Positions 20,525 through 33,850 of a DNA stretch of 64,000 bases are shown piece by piece. A program made the position numbers and the translations under genes. The notes beneath the pieces were generated by a model. It was given only the letters and a program-made list of their open reading frames with translations, was not told where the DNA came from and ran no database searches. Position 1 is the first letter of the stretch. The number at the start of each line of letters is the position of its first letter. Source of the stretch: Pyropia yezoensis (Eukaryota > Rhodophyta > Bangiophyceae > Bangiales > Bangiaceae); assembly GCA_009829735.1 (NCBI GenBank), contig CM020618.1, positions 36,308,894-36,372,893 of the forward strand, given 5' to 3'.

Positions 20525-21481
20525 TTAGTCGCCCAGCCCGCTCCCGCCCCCCTCCTCCAGCCCATCCGCCGGGTGACGCAGGGCGGCGCCCTCGGGGGGT
20601 TCGTAAAAGATGGCTCGTGAGGCGCGGCGGGTGCCCAGGTCCCCCCCCCAGCCGCCGCCGCCGCCTCCCCCTCTCGACGCGCTCACGCTCGACGTGGAGG
20701 CGCCCGCGCCGCCGCCCACGCCGCCGGCCCCACCGCCGCCGCCGCCGCTGCCGGCGGTGGCGGTGGCGGCGGCGGCGGCGAGCACGGCCGACTGGCCAGC
20801 GGCAACCTCCTCGTCCTCATCTTCCTCTTCAGACGATGTGGCCTGGTCGACGGGCAGCACAAACGGCGCGTCGGCGCCGGCGCCGGCGCCGGCGCCTCCG
20901 CCACCACCAACCCCCGCTCGGCGTCGCCACACCCGACCGGTCGCGGTGTCCCCGTCGGCGGCGGTGAAGGCGGCCTCGGCGGCAGTGCCGGGGCGGTCGG
21001 CGTCTCCCCCGCCCAGGAGGGTGTGCTCCAGCTTGGCAAACGTCAAACCGCTGAGGATGGAGCGGAGCTGGGAGAGCCCCTCGGTGGCAAAGTGGCGGAG
21101 CAGCTCCGCCGCCAGCTCCCCCGGGTTGTACCGCGCGTCCGCGACGGTGACGCCCGCCACTGCCAGCGGCACGTCCCGGAGCGTGGGGAGGAAGCGGAGG
21201 ACGTGGCGCAGCGCGGGTGGCACCCCCGCGTCGCTGCCGCCAACGTAGCGGCCGGAGTTCGAGTAGGTCAGCCGCACGGTCAGCGGGGAGAGGCTGGCCG
21301 ACCGGATGTAGGTGGGCACCAGCACCGAGTCCACCTCGGCCTGCAGCGACGCCACCCCGACCGCCGTGCCTTTGGCTCCCCCGCCGGTGGAGGGCGGGCC
21401 GGACAGCGCCGCGCCGCCCGCTGCGGCGGCCGCCGACCCCGCAGCGGCGCCGCTGCCGACGGCCACCGTCGTCGTTGACGT

Positions 21482-21526
<45 letters not shown>

Positions 21527-24500
21527 GTTACTGCTGCCGCCCGCCCCAGAGGCGGCCGCGGGAGCAGATGACGACGAGCCGGCCGAAAAGAACGACCCAC
21601 CGCCGCCGCCGCCGCCGCCGCTGCTGCCACCACCGCCGCCGCCGCCGCGACTGCTGCCGCTGACGCTGCTGCCACCCGGCCGACGACCCGGCGCCGGCCG
21701 GTGCTCCTCCCGGTGGGCCCCGCTCTCCCGATGCAAAAAGTCATCGACCGTCGTGGACACGCTGCCTGACAGGCCAATGCCGAGCTTAACCAAAAAGTCG
21801 AGCAGATTGCTCTCCAGGTTGACCAACAGCGGCGCAAGCGTCAGGTGCGCGCCCTCCCAGTACTGCAGCTGTGACGGGTTGAGGGCGGTGAACGGCTTGA
21901 GCACCGACGCCGTCACCGCCAGCAGGGGCGTCGCGGCGTCGGCCGCCGCTGTCCCCGACGCGTCCCCGCTGCCACCGCCGCCGCTGCCGCCGCCGCCGGC
22001 AGCCGTCGAGGCCCCGCCCCCCGCGCCACTCGCGCGGCCGTCGGCGGCGCCCCCGCCGGCGTCGCCCCCACTTCCATCGTCGACGCGGCGGCCGAGGACG
22101 GTGGGAAGCCATGCGGCGGCCATATGGTTCTCCACCCGCGCGTCCATGACGAGGGCGTCGAGCGTAAAGCGCGATGCCGACACGCAAGTCTGGACGAGCA
22201 GGTGGTCCAGGCGGGTGTAGAGCACCGGACCGGACGACAGGCCCTGCAGGGACACTTGCACGCCCCGCAGGGAGAGGGTGCCAAGCAGTGCCACCAGGTC
22301 CGTCTGGTCGGACAGCACCGCCTCGGTCGCCATGAGCACCTTGCGCACAGGGGTCCGAGCCGGCCGTGCCGGAGGCCCCGCCGCCGCCGCCGCCGCCGCT
22401 GAATGACGGTGCAGGCCGGCCGCGGCAGCCGCCGCGGACGCAGCCGCCGCCACGTCCGCCTCAGCAGCAGCCAGCGACGAGGCCAACACGGCCGACAGGG
22501 AGCGGGCGCGCGACAGGTGCGGCGGGTCTGCCCTGCCAAGACCGCCCGCCGTCGTCCCCACGGCGGCCGCCGCAGCGGACGCGGCGGCGGCTGCATCGGG
22601 TCCCGGGTCAGACACGTGGCCCAAGCTCACCCGCGGGGAAGGCCCCTCCGGGGAGGAGGACACGGAAAAGGGAGGCACCCCCCCATCCCCCGGTGCCGAC
22701 GACAGACCAGACCGCGCCTTTGCCCCCCGCGCAGACGGATGCACGTGTAGCACCCGCACGAGGCCATCGCTGACCACCTGCACCCGCAGCCCCGCGGCGC
22801 CCGCGCCCACCCGCCACTGCCCGTCGCGCGCCGCGTCGGGCCGCACCTCCACACACGCGTGGCGGTCGAGGGCGGGAAACACAACCCCCCCCCCCGCCGA
22901 CCCCCCCCCCCCGCCGGCCGCCAGCGCGCGCACGCCCCGCGACGGGGGCGGCGGGATGGCGCGACCAATGGTGACCGCCCGGTCCGCGCGGGAGACGTCG
23001 GCCCAGCCAAAGAGCGCGGTCGCGCCCGCCTCGGCGCCCGCCGTGGCGGTGGCGCCGAGCCCCCGGAAGTTGCGGGGCGCCACCGCCAGCGGCTCGCCCG
23101 TGTGGTTGACCACCCGGTAGCGGGGCCCAAAGGGGGGGCGTGGCAGGAAGCGGACCACCCGGCGCTTGCCGTACAGCCCAATGCTGACGCCAATGAGGAT
23201 GACACCAAAGGTGGGATGCAGCGCCCCGCGGGCGCCGGGCACGCGGCCAATCGCATCGGACGGGTCAGAGTTGAACACGCTCACCGAGTGGCGGGTGGTG
23301 TGCTGGCGCCGCCAGCGGCGCGCCCGGCCACCGCCGCCGCCGCCGGGGCTGTCGCCCCCCCCGCCGATGGGCAGCCCCCAGGCGCCCCAATTGCCGCCGC
23401 CCCCCGACAGCAGATGGCGGTGGGGCTCACCCCGCTCCAGCGCCGCCACGGTCATGGCGTGGGAGCCCGTGACGGACAGGTCAATCGCGCCACTGACGCG
23501 GCACCCTGCAAAGCGCACGTAGATGGCGCGGGTGTCCTTGGACGACGCCCGGTGGACGGGCTCCCGCGCGCCGGGCGTCACCACCGTCGCGGCCGCCGAC
23601 AGGGAAACGGCCGCCGCGGCGGCGGCGGCACCAACGTGGCCAACGCTGCGGACGCCGCCGCCGCCCCACGGGTTGAGGTCGTGGGCCACCTCCAGCGTTG
23701 CCCCTGTCTCGTTGACCACCTCCAGCCGGGGCAGCACCGCCACGTCCACCAGCCCGGGGGTGGCTTGGCGGGTGGTGGAAAAGGCCGCCGAAGACTCGCC
23801 CGACGAGCCGCCCCCGCTGTCGCCACCCGGCGCCGTGTTGCGGGCGGCACTCACCTCGAGCACCAGCCGGTAGATGAGGCCCCGGCGGTGGGCCCCCGCG
23901 GGCACATCCACTTTGACGCTCCCCCCCGCGGGGGGGAACTGCACGAACCGGGACGCGCCGTGGCCCACCGACAGATTGATACTCGGCTGCACCCAAAAGA
24001 GGGGCGCTCCGTGGACGAGGTCAAAGTGCGCGGGGGCGGCCCCGTCGGCGCCGCCGTCCCCGCGGGCCGACCCACCAACGCCTCCCGCGCCGCCGCCGCC
24101 GCCGCGGCCCGCCACACCTGCGGCAACGCGGCCAAGGTGGTCGGTCGTCACGTTCCACAGGCCGTCGAGCCCCCCACCCACCACTGGCAGAGTCGCGACC
24201 GCCCGGTGGACGGGGTTGGCGGGCGGCTCCGCCACCCGCAGGATGATGTTACGCACCTGGTTCGACAGCCGGTACGGCGCGTCCACCGACAGGCGCACGC
24301 TCCCGACGGGAGTGATGGCCGCGCGGAGGAGCACGCAGCCGAGCGTCGGCAGCCGCCGGATGGCCTGTGACAGCAGCCCAGACGGGCCGCCAGCCGTGTC
24401 GGCGCCGACGGGCACGTGCAGCCGCAGGTGCTCCGCGTCGGCCGACGCCAAAGACGCCCGCGGGGGACGACCTCCCCCCCCGCCCGCCACGGCGGGCAGA

Positions 24501-25698
24501 AGCTCCAGCGGCCGCACGGGCGCGACGAGCGGCAACGACGCCACCGCGTCGACGCGGCGGAAGCGGAGCGGGGCGGTCCACGAGCCGCTCGGTTCGCGGA
24601 CGGCGACCCAGTAGGGCCGCCGGGGGGCAACGGTCAGCAGCGGCACCACCTCCCCGGGCGCGAGCGTCACCAGCTGCTGGAGGTAGGGGCGCGGCCGAGT
24701 GGCGCGCGACGCGGTCGCCCTCGCCGTCGCCGGCGTGCCCATCCCTGTCGACCGGCCGTGACGGGAAGAGGGGGTGGTGGTGGCGGTGGTGACGGTGGTG
24801 GGCGCGGCCCCGCCAGAGACTGTGCGTTTCTCCGCCCCTGAAGAAAAGCTCACTCCCGTGAGCGGCCCCCCGCCGCCGCTGACCCGGGAGGACCCGCTGC
24901 TGCTCTTGGCAAAGCGCGAAAAGAGCTCCCTCGCAGAGTGGGTGCTCCCAACACCGCGGGACTCCCCCCCCCCGCCCCTCCCCCGCGGTGGCGCCAGCCG
25001 GTGGGTGGCCGCCGCCACCGCCGCGCGGGTCAGCCGTGGGGCGGCCACAAACGGCACCGCCGCGAGGTCCGCCACCCCCGCCGCCCGGTGGGGACCCTCT
25101 CGCTCCGCCACCCGGCGGACGAGGGAGGAGAGGAGGCCCTCGCGGCGACGTCGGTCGTCCAGAAGGAACTGCATCGAGACGGGGAGGAGGTTGACCAGCT
25201 CCGCACTCGGAGCCACGGACACAGACGTAAACTGCACGCGCCCGTCGGGAGTCAGCGGCGGCGGAGGGGGAGGGGGTGGGGAGACGGCAGCAGGCGCACC
25301 CGAGCTCGCTCCCTCCCACGCCGTTGACACCGCCGCACTGCCCGCCGCCGCCGCACCAGCGTCCTCTCGCCCAGCCCCTTCCCCGTCGGACGGGAGCTCC
25401 ATCACCGCCGAGGCCGCGTGGCCACCCCCCCCCCTCGCTGCCGCCCCCGGCGGGGGCACGGCCGCAAACCCCCGCCCCCCCGATGCGAGCGCCGACAAAG
25501 ACCGGGGCACGCACAGCACGACGTAGGCGGCGCGCCCCCCCCCCCCCCCGCCCCCCCTCCCCACGAATGGCGACGGCGGTGGCAGCGGCGGCGGCAGGGG
25601 CGGCCCAGCCAGCGAACAATGGGGCGGCGTCAGCACCGGGGGGCGGACGCCGCCCAAGCGGCGGCCGTCTACAGCGCGCCCGCTCGGGCCAGCCCGCC

Positions 25699-25730
<32 letters not shown>

Positions 25731-28700
25731 CCGGCCGCCGCGGCGGGCGGGGTGCGGGGCACCCGCGGGCACCCCACCACCAGGGCAGTGCCGGGGCGCA
25801 TCCGGGCCACGTCCACTGGCGGCGACAGGCCGTACGCCTTGGTCGCCGACCCTGGCCGTACGCGCAGAGCGCCAGGCGCGCTGCCGCCGGCGGCCCCAAA
25901 GACCGCACCGCCACGGGGCACGTGCAGGGTGCCCGCATCGCCCGCACCGCCCGAAGCGGCGGTGGTGCTGGCGCCGGCGGTGACGCCACCGCCGCCCCAG
26001 CCATCATCGTCCCACCCGTCGTCGAGGCGCGCGTGGACTGAGTGACCGGGCAGCCGGTTAAACAGCTGCAGCGGCGCATGCACCGCCACGTTGATGCACA
26101 GGTCCACATCCTCAGAGACGGTCCACAAAAAGACGGCAGGGCGGCTGTCAGAGACGCCCCGCCCCCTCCCTTCCGCCCACGCACCGGAGCCGCCGCCGTC
26201 ACCACCGCCACCCACCCGCAACGGCCGCACGTGGTAGGTGCCAAAACTCTCATCCGGCGCGACGCCCCAGCCGTCAATCGCCACCCACATCCGCCGGCGG
26301 GCGGCGAGAGCGGCCGCTCGCGCACTCTCCGCCGCCACCGCCTCGCGTCGCTCCACCCGCTCCGCCCCGCGGCGAGAGCGGCGATGGCGGCGACGCCGCG
26401 GGAGCAGCCCGGAGGGCAGCGTACTGCCGACGCCGCCGCCGCCACCGCCGTCCTCGTCGGCGCTGCTGTCCGTCCCAACCCCGCCGCCGCCATCCCCAAC
26501 GTCCAGGTCCGAGTCGGACGCGTCACTCCCCGCCGCTGCAGACGGCAGCAGCGAGGCGGGGAGGTCAAACGGGGCCACCTCCCCCGGCTGCACCTCAATG
26601 AGCGGCCCGGCGTCGCCAAAGTCGGCGCCGTCGCTGCCCCCCTCGCGCCCCGCCTTTCCCTCCCCCTTCCCCTCCCCCCCGCCCCGCGTGGAGCGGCCAT
26701 ACACGCGGAAGCGCACCACCGCGGGCGTATGGTTGCGAAACACAAATACGTGGAGCGACCGCGCGGCAGGCCGCCCAAACGATCGCGCGCTGTGGGCAGC
26801 GGCGAGAAGAAACGCGTCAGTGAGGACAACCCGCGCCACATCCGCCTCCACCACCACCCCCGCCGGCAGCGCCGGGGACGCATCAAACTCGACCCGCACC
26901 GGCCACGGGGCGAGGACGGGCAGGGCGGTGCCGGCACGGAGGTCGGTCCAGTCTAGGGCCAGCGACACGCCGATGAGGGCGTGGATTTTAGACAGCCCCG
27001 ACGGGAGCACCCAGCCGCTCAAGCTCACCGAAATGGCCGACAGGCGAAAGACGCCAAAAACGGACGATGACGTGGCGTCGGCCGACGCGCGCTGCGGGGG
27101 GGGGTCGTACAAGGGGGCGGGCGACGCGGGGGGGGCGCCCGGCGTGGGGGGGGGGGGCGGGCAGGGCGACGCCGCCGCCCCCGCGCCACTGCCGCCCCTC
27201 ACCGCCGCGTCGTCGGGTTCGAGGGCAACGCGCGTGGGCGGCACAAAGCGTACGACGATGCCGCCCTTGGCCGACACGGACACGGACAAGGGGGACTTCA
27301 GGCTATCGTCTTCTGCCCCCACCGTCGGGCAAGGGATACCCGCAGCGGGCGCCGCGACAGCTGCGGCGGCCGTCGTCTCGGTGGCCACCGCGGCCGTGGG
27401 CGCGCCCGACAGTGGCGGCGGCGGTGGTGGGGCTGGTGGGGGAAGGGGCGGGGGCACCACGGTGCTGTCGGCTGACCCCCCATGGACGGGGAGGGCCTTG
27501 AGCTTGAGCCACGCCGGGCTCCGAAGGGTGACCACCCCTCCGCCCTCTCCCAACACCATGAACCGCCCCGACGCGGCGTTTTGCATCGCCACCCGCTGGC
27601 GGGACAGCCCCAGTAGCCGCCATTGCGCGCGAGGCGCAACGCCGGGTGCCACGGCCGGCAACGCCGCGGCGCCGTCGACGCCGCCGGCCGTCCGCGGCGG
27701 CACCCCCTCGCCGCTGGGCGGCGGTACTGGCGACAGACCGCTGCTGCAGGTGCCCGAGGCGGCCGGGTCGATGCTGGCGGCCGCCCCCCGGGCGCTACCG
27801 GGGAGGCACCGGCCTACCAAGCCCTGGGGCGACGACGGGTGCGGGTGGGCGCGGCTGCCCGCGCTGGTGGCCGGGTGGACCGCCTCGGCCAGGGCGCCCG
27901 CGGCGGTTGCCGGCAGCGTCGCGGCAGCGGTTGCGGCGCGCCCAAAGCCCGCCACCACCCGCCGCAAGGACTGGGTGACGGCGTGCGGGGGGGAAGGCGG
28001 CGGCGCGGGCGTGCGCTCAAGGGTGGCCGCCCCTTCGAGCACCACCCGCGCCGTATCGGCAGGGCGGGCGACGCCGACAAAGAAGGGGCCGTCCTGGTAG
28101 CGAGGGGCAGACGTGTCCTGCTCCACCACGTACAGGTCGTCAGCGCCGTCGGCACCACCGGCGCGTCCATCACCGCCGTCGGCAGTGGCTACAGAGAGTG
28201 TAAACCACCCGCCGCGGGGAAGCACCGGGCCTGCCTTCCTCGCTGCGGTGACCGCGCACTCGGCGTCGCTGCCCCCACCGTCGGCAGCCACCGATGCAGA
28301 CGGCGCAGACGAAAACAGGTGAGGCCGCCAGTGTCCGCGGCGGATCCCCGCCGGCGGCGTCGCGTCAGCGGGCCCGTCGCCCGAGCCGTCGCCGCCGACG
28401 TCGGTGTCACCCCCTGGGGGTAGGTGCATGAAAAAAAGGCTGGGCCCGCAGGGTTCGGCGTCTGGCGACACGCCCACCAGCGGCGCCCCAGGCCTGGCAT
28501 TGCCTCCGTGCCTTGACCCGACCTGCGGGGACGCAACCGTCGCCTCGGCGACGGGGGCGGGGAGTCCCAGCTCCGACACTGCCGGCTGGGCTGGGAAAGG
28601 CGGCGGCGGTGCGCCCACCGCCAGCACCGACCCCGACAGGAGGTCAGCCAGGCGGAGGGCGTGGCCGTCTTCGAACTTGAGGCCCAACTTGTCCCGCTGC

Positions 28701-31700
28701 ACATCCTGCTGCCACGCCATCAGCGCATCGGCAGAGGTGGCGGCGGCGCACGGCGCGCCCGCGGGGGTGGCCGTCCCAACGGCGGCGGGGAGATCCCGGT
28801 CGGCCACCGCGCTGTCCATCCCACCCTGCCCCAGAGGCGCCGCAAACGCACCCGCCCGCTGTGACGACAGCGCCGTATACGCGGCGGCGTGGTCGCGCGG
28901 CGTCCGCACTGGGTGGGCGGCCACGACGGCCGCGAGTGCCGGTGCCAGGGGCGCCAAGTTTTTGGCAAGGGACATCCCTAGGGCGGTGACCTCGGCCACC
29001 TCGATAGTCGAGAAAACAATCGCAAGTGGCTCGAGCACCACCCGCACGGCAGTGGAGGAAACGGCCGATGCCTGCGGACCCCGGTAGCGGATTACCGCGT
29101 TCGCAAGGTCCACCCGCACCCCCGTGGGGGCGAGTAGCTGCCTCCCTGTCGGAGCGACGGATGGATCCGCCGATACGAGACGCAGGCCCGCTACTGCAAC
29201 CCCGAGTCGATACGACGACGACACGTACAGCAGCTGACGAAGGGCGAGCGACGAGAGAACCAACGTCAGGCGGCTGCGGTGGGTAGGGCGCTCTTCGGGG
29301 AGGGTACCCAAGCCATGCTTTGGGCGAGGGGGGTGTCGCCCAGGACGGAACGGGGGGGGGCCGCCACCACCCTTGTCGTCGCGGGTACCTCCTCGCCCCC
29401 CCCCTCGACTCCCCACCGGGGTGGCCACTGGAAAGTCCTCAAAGAGGCTGACCCGGGCATCGTGGATGGACAGGTGGAGGTCCATCCACAGGCCGCTGGG
29501 CGTCGCGGCAAGCCGTTCTTCCCGGGCGGGTGCGGAAAGCAGCATCCGCCGGCCAAGCAGGTCCACCTCTCGCGCGACCGCCGCGTCGGTGAGGGCGTGG
29601 CCGTGGAGGGGGACAAACATTGCCCCCGCTCGGAAGCCGAGGTCCATCAGCACTCGCACCACCGCCGTAATGGCCGCAATGAGGGAGCTCAGCGAGGCGG
29701 CGTGGACGGCAAGGCGGATGGGCGTCACCCGCACAAACGTGTGCTGTGATTGCTGCACAGAATAGACGGCGCCACGGTAGGCGACCACCACCTCCACCTC
29801 GGCCGGCGCCTCAAGGGCAGGGTACTCGCTGACCGACCCAAAGGACGCAAACGTCGCAACGCTGCCCTGCAAGTCTGAGATGCGGATGGAGAGGCTGTCC
29901 TCCTGGACGTCCGCCCCATCAAAGCCGACAATGCCATCATCGGCAGGGGGCGGCGGATGGTCACGGTCACCGGCAAACGGTGAAGGCGGAACAGCGGGCG
30001 GCGTCGGCACCAACGGCGTCGCCGCAAACGTGCTGCTCGCAGCCGACTCGGACACCGCAGACGTCCAGGTGGCATCACGGGGGAGCCCCCCTCGGCCGCG
30101 CCCCTCCCCCCCACCGGCGACCCCCCCGCCACCAAGCCGCGGGTCCACCAGCCACCCTCGTCGCTTTTCTACCCCCACCAGCGACGGGTCGTCGGCACCT
30201 AGCGGCGGGCGCGCCACCGACGCCAGCGCCAGCCGCCCGACCGACAGCACGAGCACCGATGTGGCCACGCGCACACGCGGGAGGGCGGCGGCGGCGGCGG
30301 CACCCGCGGCGCGTGCCACAAAGTAGGCACCCGGCAGCGGGGCCTGACCCGCGTGAGCCCGGAGCCGAGTGAGAGTAATGGCCAGCTGCGGCACCACCTG
30401 TTCGGCCTTGGCTGCCCACGAGTAGACGCCCGTGCGGGCGGCGAGCGCGCGCCGGGCAGTCGCAACGGTCTTGGCCATCCGCCGGTAGGCGCCGACGTCG
30501 TCGGCAGCGGGAAAGGCGATAAAAAAATCGAGGATAAATGCCAGCTCGGCGGCGGTGAGGAAGGCGTCAAAGCCGTCAATGGCGAGAATGAGCCTGGGCG
30601 GTGACGTCAGCATGTGCCCGTCGTCACGGTAGGTAAGGGCAAGGAATCGAGGGGGGGCGCCCGCAGGGGGGGGAGCCGACAGGAAAGGGGATGGCGCCAC
30701 GGGCGGCGGTACCGGGTGGAGACGGGGAAGTAGCGGGGCGGGTCGCCGAGACAGCCGCGGCGGAGGACGAATGCCACCCGTCGCGGCCGTTGCCCCCTCC
30801 AACCCCCCCATACCCGTCCCCGCTGCAGCGCCCACACCCGCCTCGGCCAACGAGGCCTCCACCGCCGCCGCTGCGTCGGGGCGGGTGCGGATGAGCGGCC
30901 CCCCACCGGCAACGTCCCCTTCCATGCCCTCTGCCCAAACCTCCACCTCGGTCGCCACCTGCAGCGGTGCCAGGTACACGTCCACCCCCAGCCCCGACAC
31001 GACGGCCGACTGGCGGTAGGGCTGCCGCGGCGCCGCCGCGTCGCGGAGCTCCAATCGCACCCGCGGCGCGCGGATGCGGAGGGTGACGGGAGGGCCAGGC
31101 GAGGCGCGTGCCGACCGCGTCGCGTAGACGGCGGGGGCGTCAGGGGTGGACGGCCAGCGGGAAAAAGGGGTAGCTAGCAGCGTCGCCGCCGCCACCACCG
31201 CACCACGGACGGCGTCGGCGAGGGAACGCGGATGGTGGACGGCAGCGGGGGTGGCGCCGACGCCATGGCCATTGGCCTTGGCGGCCGCATCAGCAACAGC
31301 CGCCGCGGCCTTGCCGGCCGTGTCGCCGCCCACCGCGGCCGCAGCCGTCGCCGCCACCGACACTGCTGCCGCCGTCGCCGCCGACGCGGCTGCAGCGCCC
31401 GCCACAGTGGCTGCGCTGGCCACAGCCGCCGCGGCAGCTGCTGGGAAGGCGTCGGACGACAGCGGCACCGCCACCGCCGGCAGCGGGCGATCGAGAGGCA
31501 AGGCGCGGCGCTGCACCAGCAGCCGTGCCCACACCGAATCGGCCGACGCGCGGTGGGCGAGCACCTCCTCCACGCCCATGGCGCCCTCGGTCACCGCCAG
31601 TGCCGCCGCTGCGGTAGCCACACTCAGGCGACGGGGGAGGTCACACCCCTTGTTCCTGGCCTTTCGGTCGCTCTGCACCCCTCCCTCCTCTCCTACCATT

Positions 31701-33268
31701 TCCACATCAGCCGCATCAGCGTCAGCGCCCACGTCGACGCCCTCTAAAGCGGCCAAGTAGAGCCGCACGTACCGCCGTCGACGGCGCCGCCGGTCGAGCA
31801 CCGCCGCGGCGCACCAACCCCCCCCGCCCGCCGGGGGCCACAGCGACTGGCGGAGGGCGGCCCAGGCGCCCGCCGGCCGCACGCGGCCACGCCCATCCAC
31901 GCGGCGGGGCTCGGCGGGGGCGGCCAGGTACGCCCCCCCCCCAGCAGAAGCGCGGACAATCTTGGACCGCGGGATGCGGATGAGGGCGCCAATACCCTCG
32001 GCAAACTGGCAGCGGTCCATCGACAGAACCGCTGTCGCTGGGTCCACGGTCATCCCCACACTGATGGGGCAGCAGTCGGCCGGGGGGCCTACCACCAGCG
32101 ACACCCGCACGTCGAGCGCGCGGACGACAAGGTGGCCGCTCGCCACGGCGGCAGCGTAGTGCGCCGCCGCGTTGGGGGTGTCGGCGGACGCTTCGACGTC
32201 GCCGCCGTCGGCGTTAGCAACGGCGTCGGCGGCGCCCAGCTGCCATGCGGCGTCCTCGGTGGCGGCGGCGGCGGGGCCAAACTTGGTCAGCCCCACGCGG
32301 CTGGACCGCCGCCGGTGATTGGAGCCACGGCGGGAGGCGGCAGCGGTCGCCGCCGCCGCGGTCGCCGCAGCCGTCGCCGCCGCCGCTGCCGTTGCCGCCG
32401 CCGCCGCTGCCGCCGCCGCCGCGTGGCCTCTGCTCCCCTCTGCCGCCGCCCCCCGAGCGGCGTCGGCGGCCGTGACGGCGGCCGCTGCCGCGGCCGCTGC
32501 CGCCGTGTGCTGCGCGTCTGGGTCGAGGTACCACGACACACCACCTACGGCCGCGGCCAGCCGCACGAGCCCCCCCCGGGGGAGCCCCTCCGCGTCGCCC
32601 GCAGCGGCCGACAGCGGCTGCCCTGCCGTCACCACCGACGTCACGTGGACACCCGTCGCCCAGCCGTGGCCGGCACGCACCACATCCCCCGGCGCAACCG
32701 CGCCGTCCTCAAACCGCACGTGCACGTCCTCCACAACCACCGTCACCCGGGAGGCGGCCCACCGTACCACCGCCAGCCACGCGGGGGGAGAGGAGGGCGT
32801 CGACGGCGTGGGGGCGCCCGCCGCTCCCCAATTGCCCCCAACCCCCCCCCCAACCCCCCACGCGCGGAGGAAGAGGGCAGTTACCGCCCGCGCCGCCCCC
32901 CGCACGACCGCATCATCGGCAAGGACGAGCGCCGCCCACGCCGCGTCCCAGTCACCCGCCGTCCCCGTCACGCGGTCGGCCACTGCGGCGACGGCTTTCA
33001 CCCCCCGGAGAGTGAGCGTCAGGCGCGCCCACCCAACCGCCAGGCGCACGCATTCCACCCGCGCCGCACGGAGGCGGACGGGCGCTGCGGCCGCCGCGGC
33101 AACCGCCTCGACAGCCTCCGCGTTGACGCCAAGCGGGCCGACCGTCAGTGCCGGCGTCGGGAAGAAACTAAGCCCGAACTGCGCGGGCGTCAGGGGGGCG
33201 TCGAGGTAGGCCGCGGCCGCGGCGGTGGCCCGCCGCACCGCCGCACACAGCAGGCGGTTAAGGAACAT
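20525..33268 (-). CDS. VPS13: VPS13-family bridge-like lipid transfer protein, giant intronless frame
   Basis: The start is the only plausible ATG (33268); upstream the frame has no Met. The protein of about 4247 residues opens with a chorein-type N-terminus (MFLNRLLCAAVRR...YLDAPLTPAQFGLSFF, then a W-containing helix). Near 3386 is an SHR-BD-type segment (YRVVNHTGEPLAV). Later come a VENHM motif (about 3714), the SPLTVRLTYSN block (about 3994) and GELAAELLRHFATEGLSQLRSIL (about 4053), all in the order of the VPS13 C-terminal half. It ends soon after an FYEPPEG motif (about 4220), where relatives continue into an ATG2-like and PH-like region, so the C-terminus looks cut off. VPS13 proteins move bulk phospholipid between membranes at contact sites. 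Long poly-Ala, poly-Gly and poly-Pro inserts interrupt the conserved blocks. A short block near 1905 (NAASGRFMVLGEGGGVVTL) resembles a fascin/beta-trefoil repeat. Confidence 0.82.
21481..21660. repeat. GCC/GGC trinucleotide tracts inside the VPS13-type gene
   Basis: Two dense (CCG)n tracts (about 21481-21525 and 21600-21655) encode poly-Gly in the gene frame. They lie between conserved blocks rather than within them. Confidence 0.75.
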
Positions 33269-33850
33269 ATATATGGGCGGCTGCGGCTTGGGGGGGAGGG
33301 CGCCGACATGGACACCAATACCCAGAGGAGGGGAGGAGGAAGGGGTGGGTGAGGCGAGAGGAACAAAGGAAACCGTGGGGGGGGCGGGGGAACAGGGGAT
33401 GGACGAAGGGGGTGGGGGAGGGCGACGTGGCAAAGGGAGAGGAGCTTTTGGGGTGGGTAACAGGGGAGGTGACGAGGCCACTTGGCCGCGGCGGGCAAGC
33501 CGCCTGGCGCTGCGCGGGTCTGCGGCGGCGCGAGCTGGACGGGGGCGCCCACATCCGTCGGCACGGGCCCGCCGCCGCCAGCAGATCGGCTCTCGCTCGC
33601 GCCAAGGGGCAGGCAGCACCGCCCGCCTGCACGGGGAGAGGGCAGGCCCGCCTCTCCCCGGCGTGGCGGGCGGGGACACCGACGGAGGCCGCCTGTCCGG
33701 GCGCGAGCCGTAGTCTCGAGGTCAAGACGTGTGAGTGCAGACGGTTGTGAACAGCTGTTCCCTGCAGCTCTGCGGCTGTGGCATGCGGCGGGGGCCCACA
33801 AGGGTGTGTACAGTACAGTACAGTGTACCGTACAGTGCATGCAGACAGTA
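33269..33850 (-). promoter_or_regulatory. 5' flank of the VPS13-type gene
   Basis: ATATATAT abuts the start codon (33268-33274), too close to act as an ordinary TATA box for that ATG. Further out, 33807-33839 is a GTACAGT repeat with dyad symmetry, in a less GC-rich island. No other gene begins here. Confidence 0.3.

Noticed and set aside
19741..20565. Continuation of the VPS13-type protein downstream of its stop
   Set aside because: The overlapping minus frame has no VPS13 C-terminal similarity and no GT donor precedes the stop in a position that would restore it.
33268..33274. TATA box for the VPS13-type gene
   Set aside because: It overlaps the start codon, so it cannot lie 25-30 bases before a transcript start that includes this ATG.
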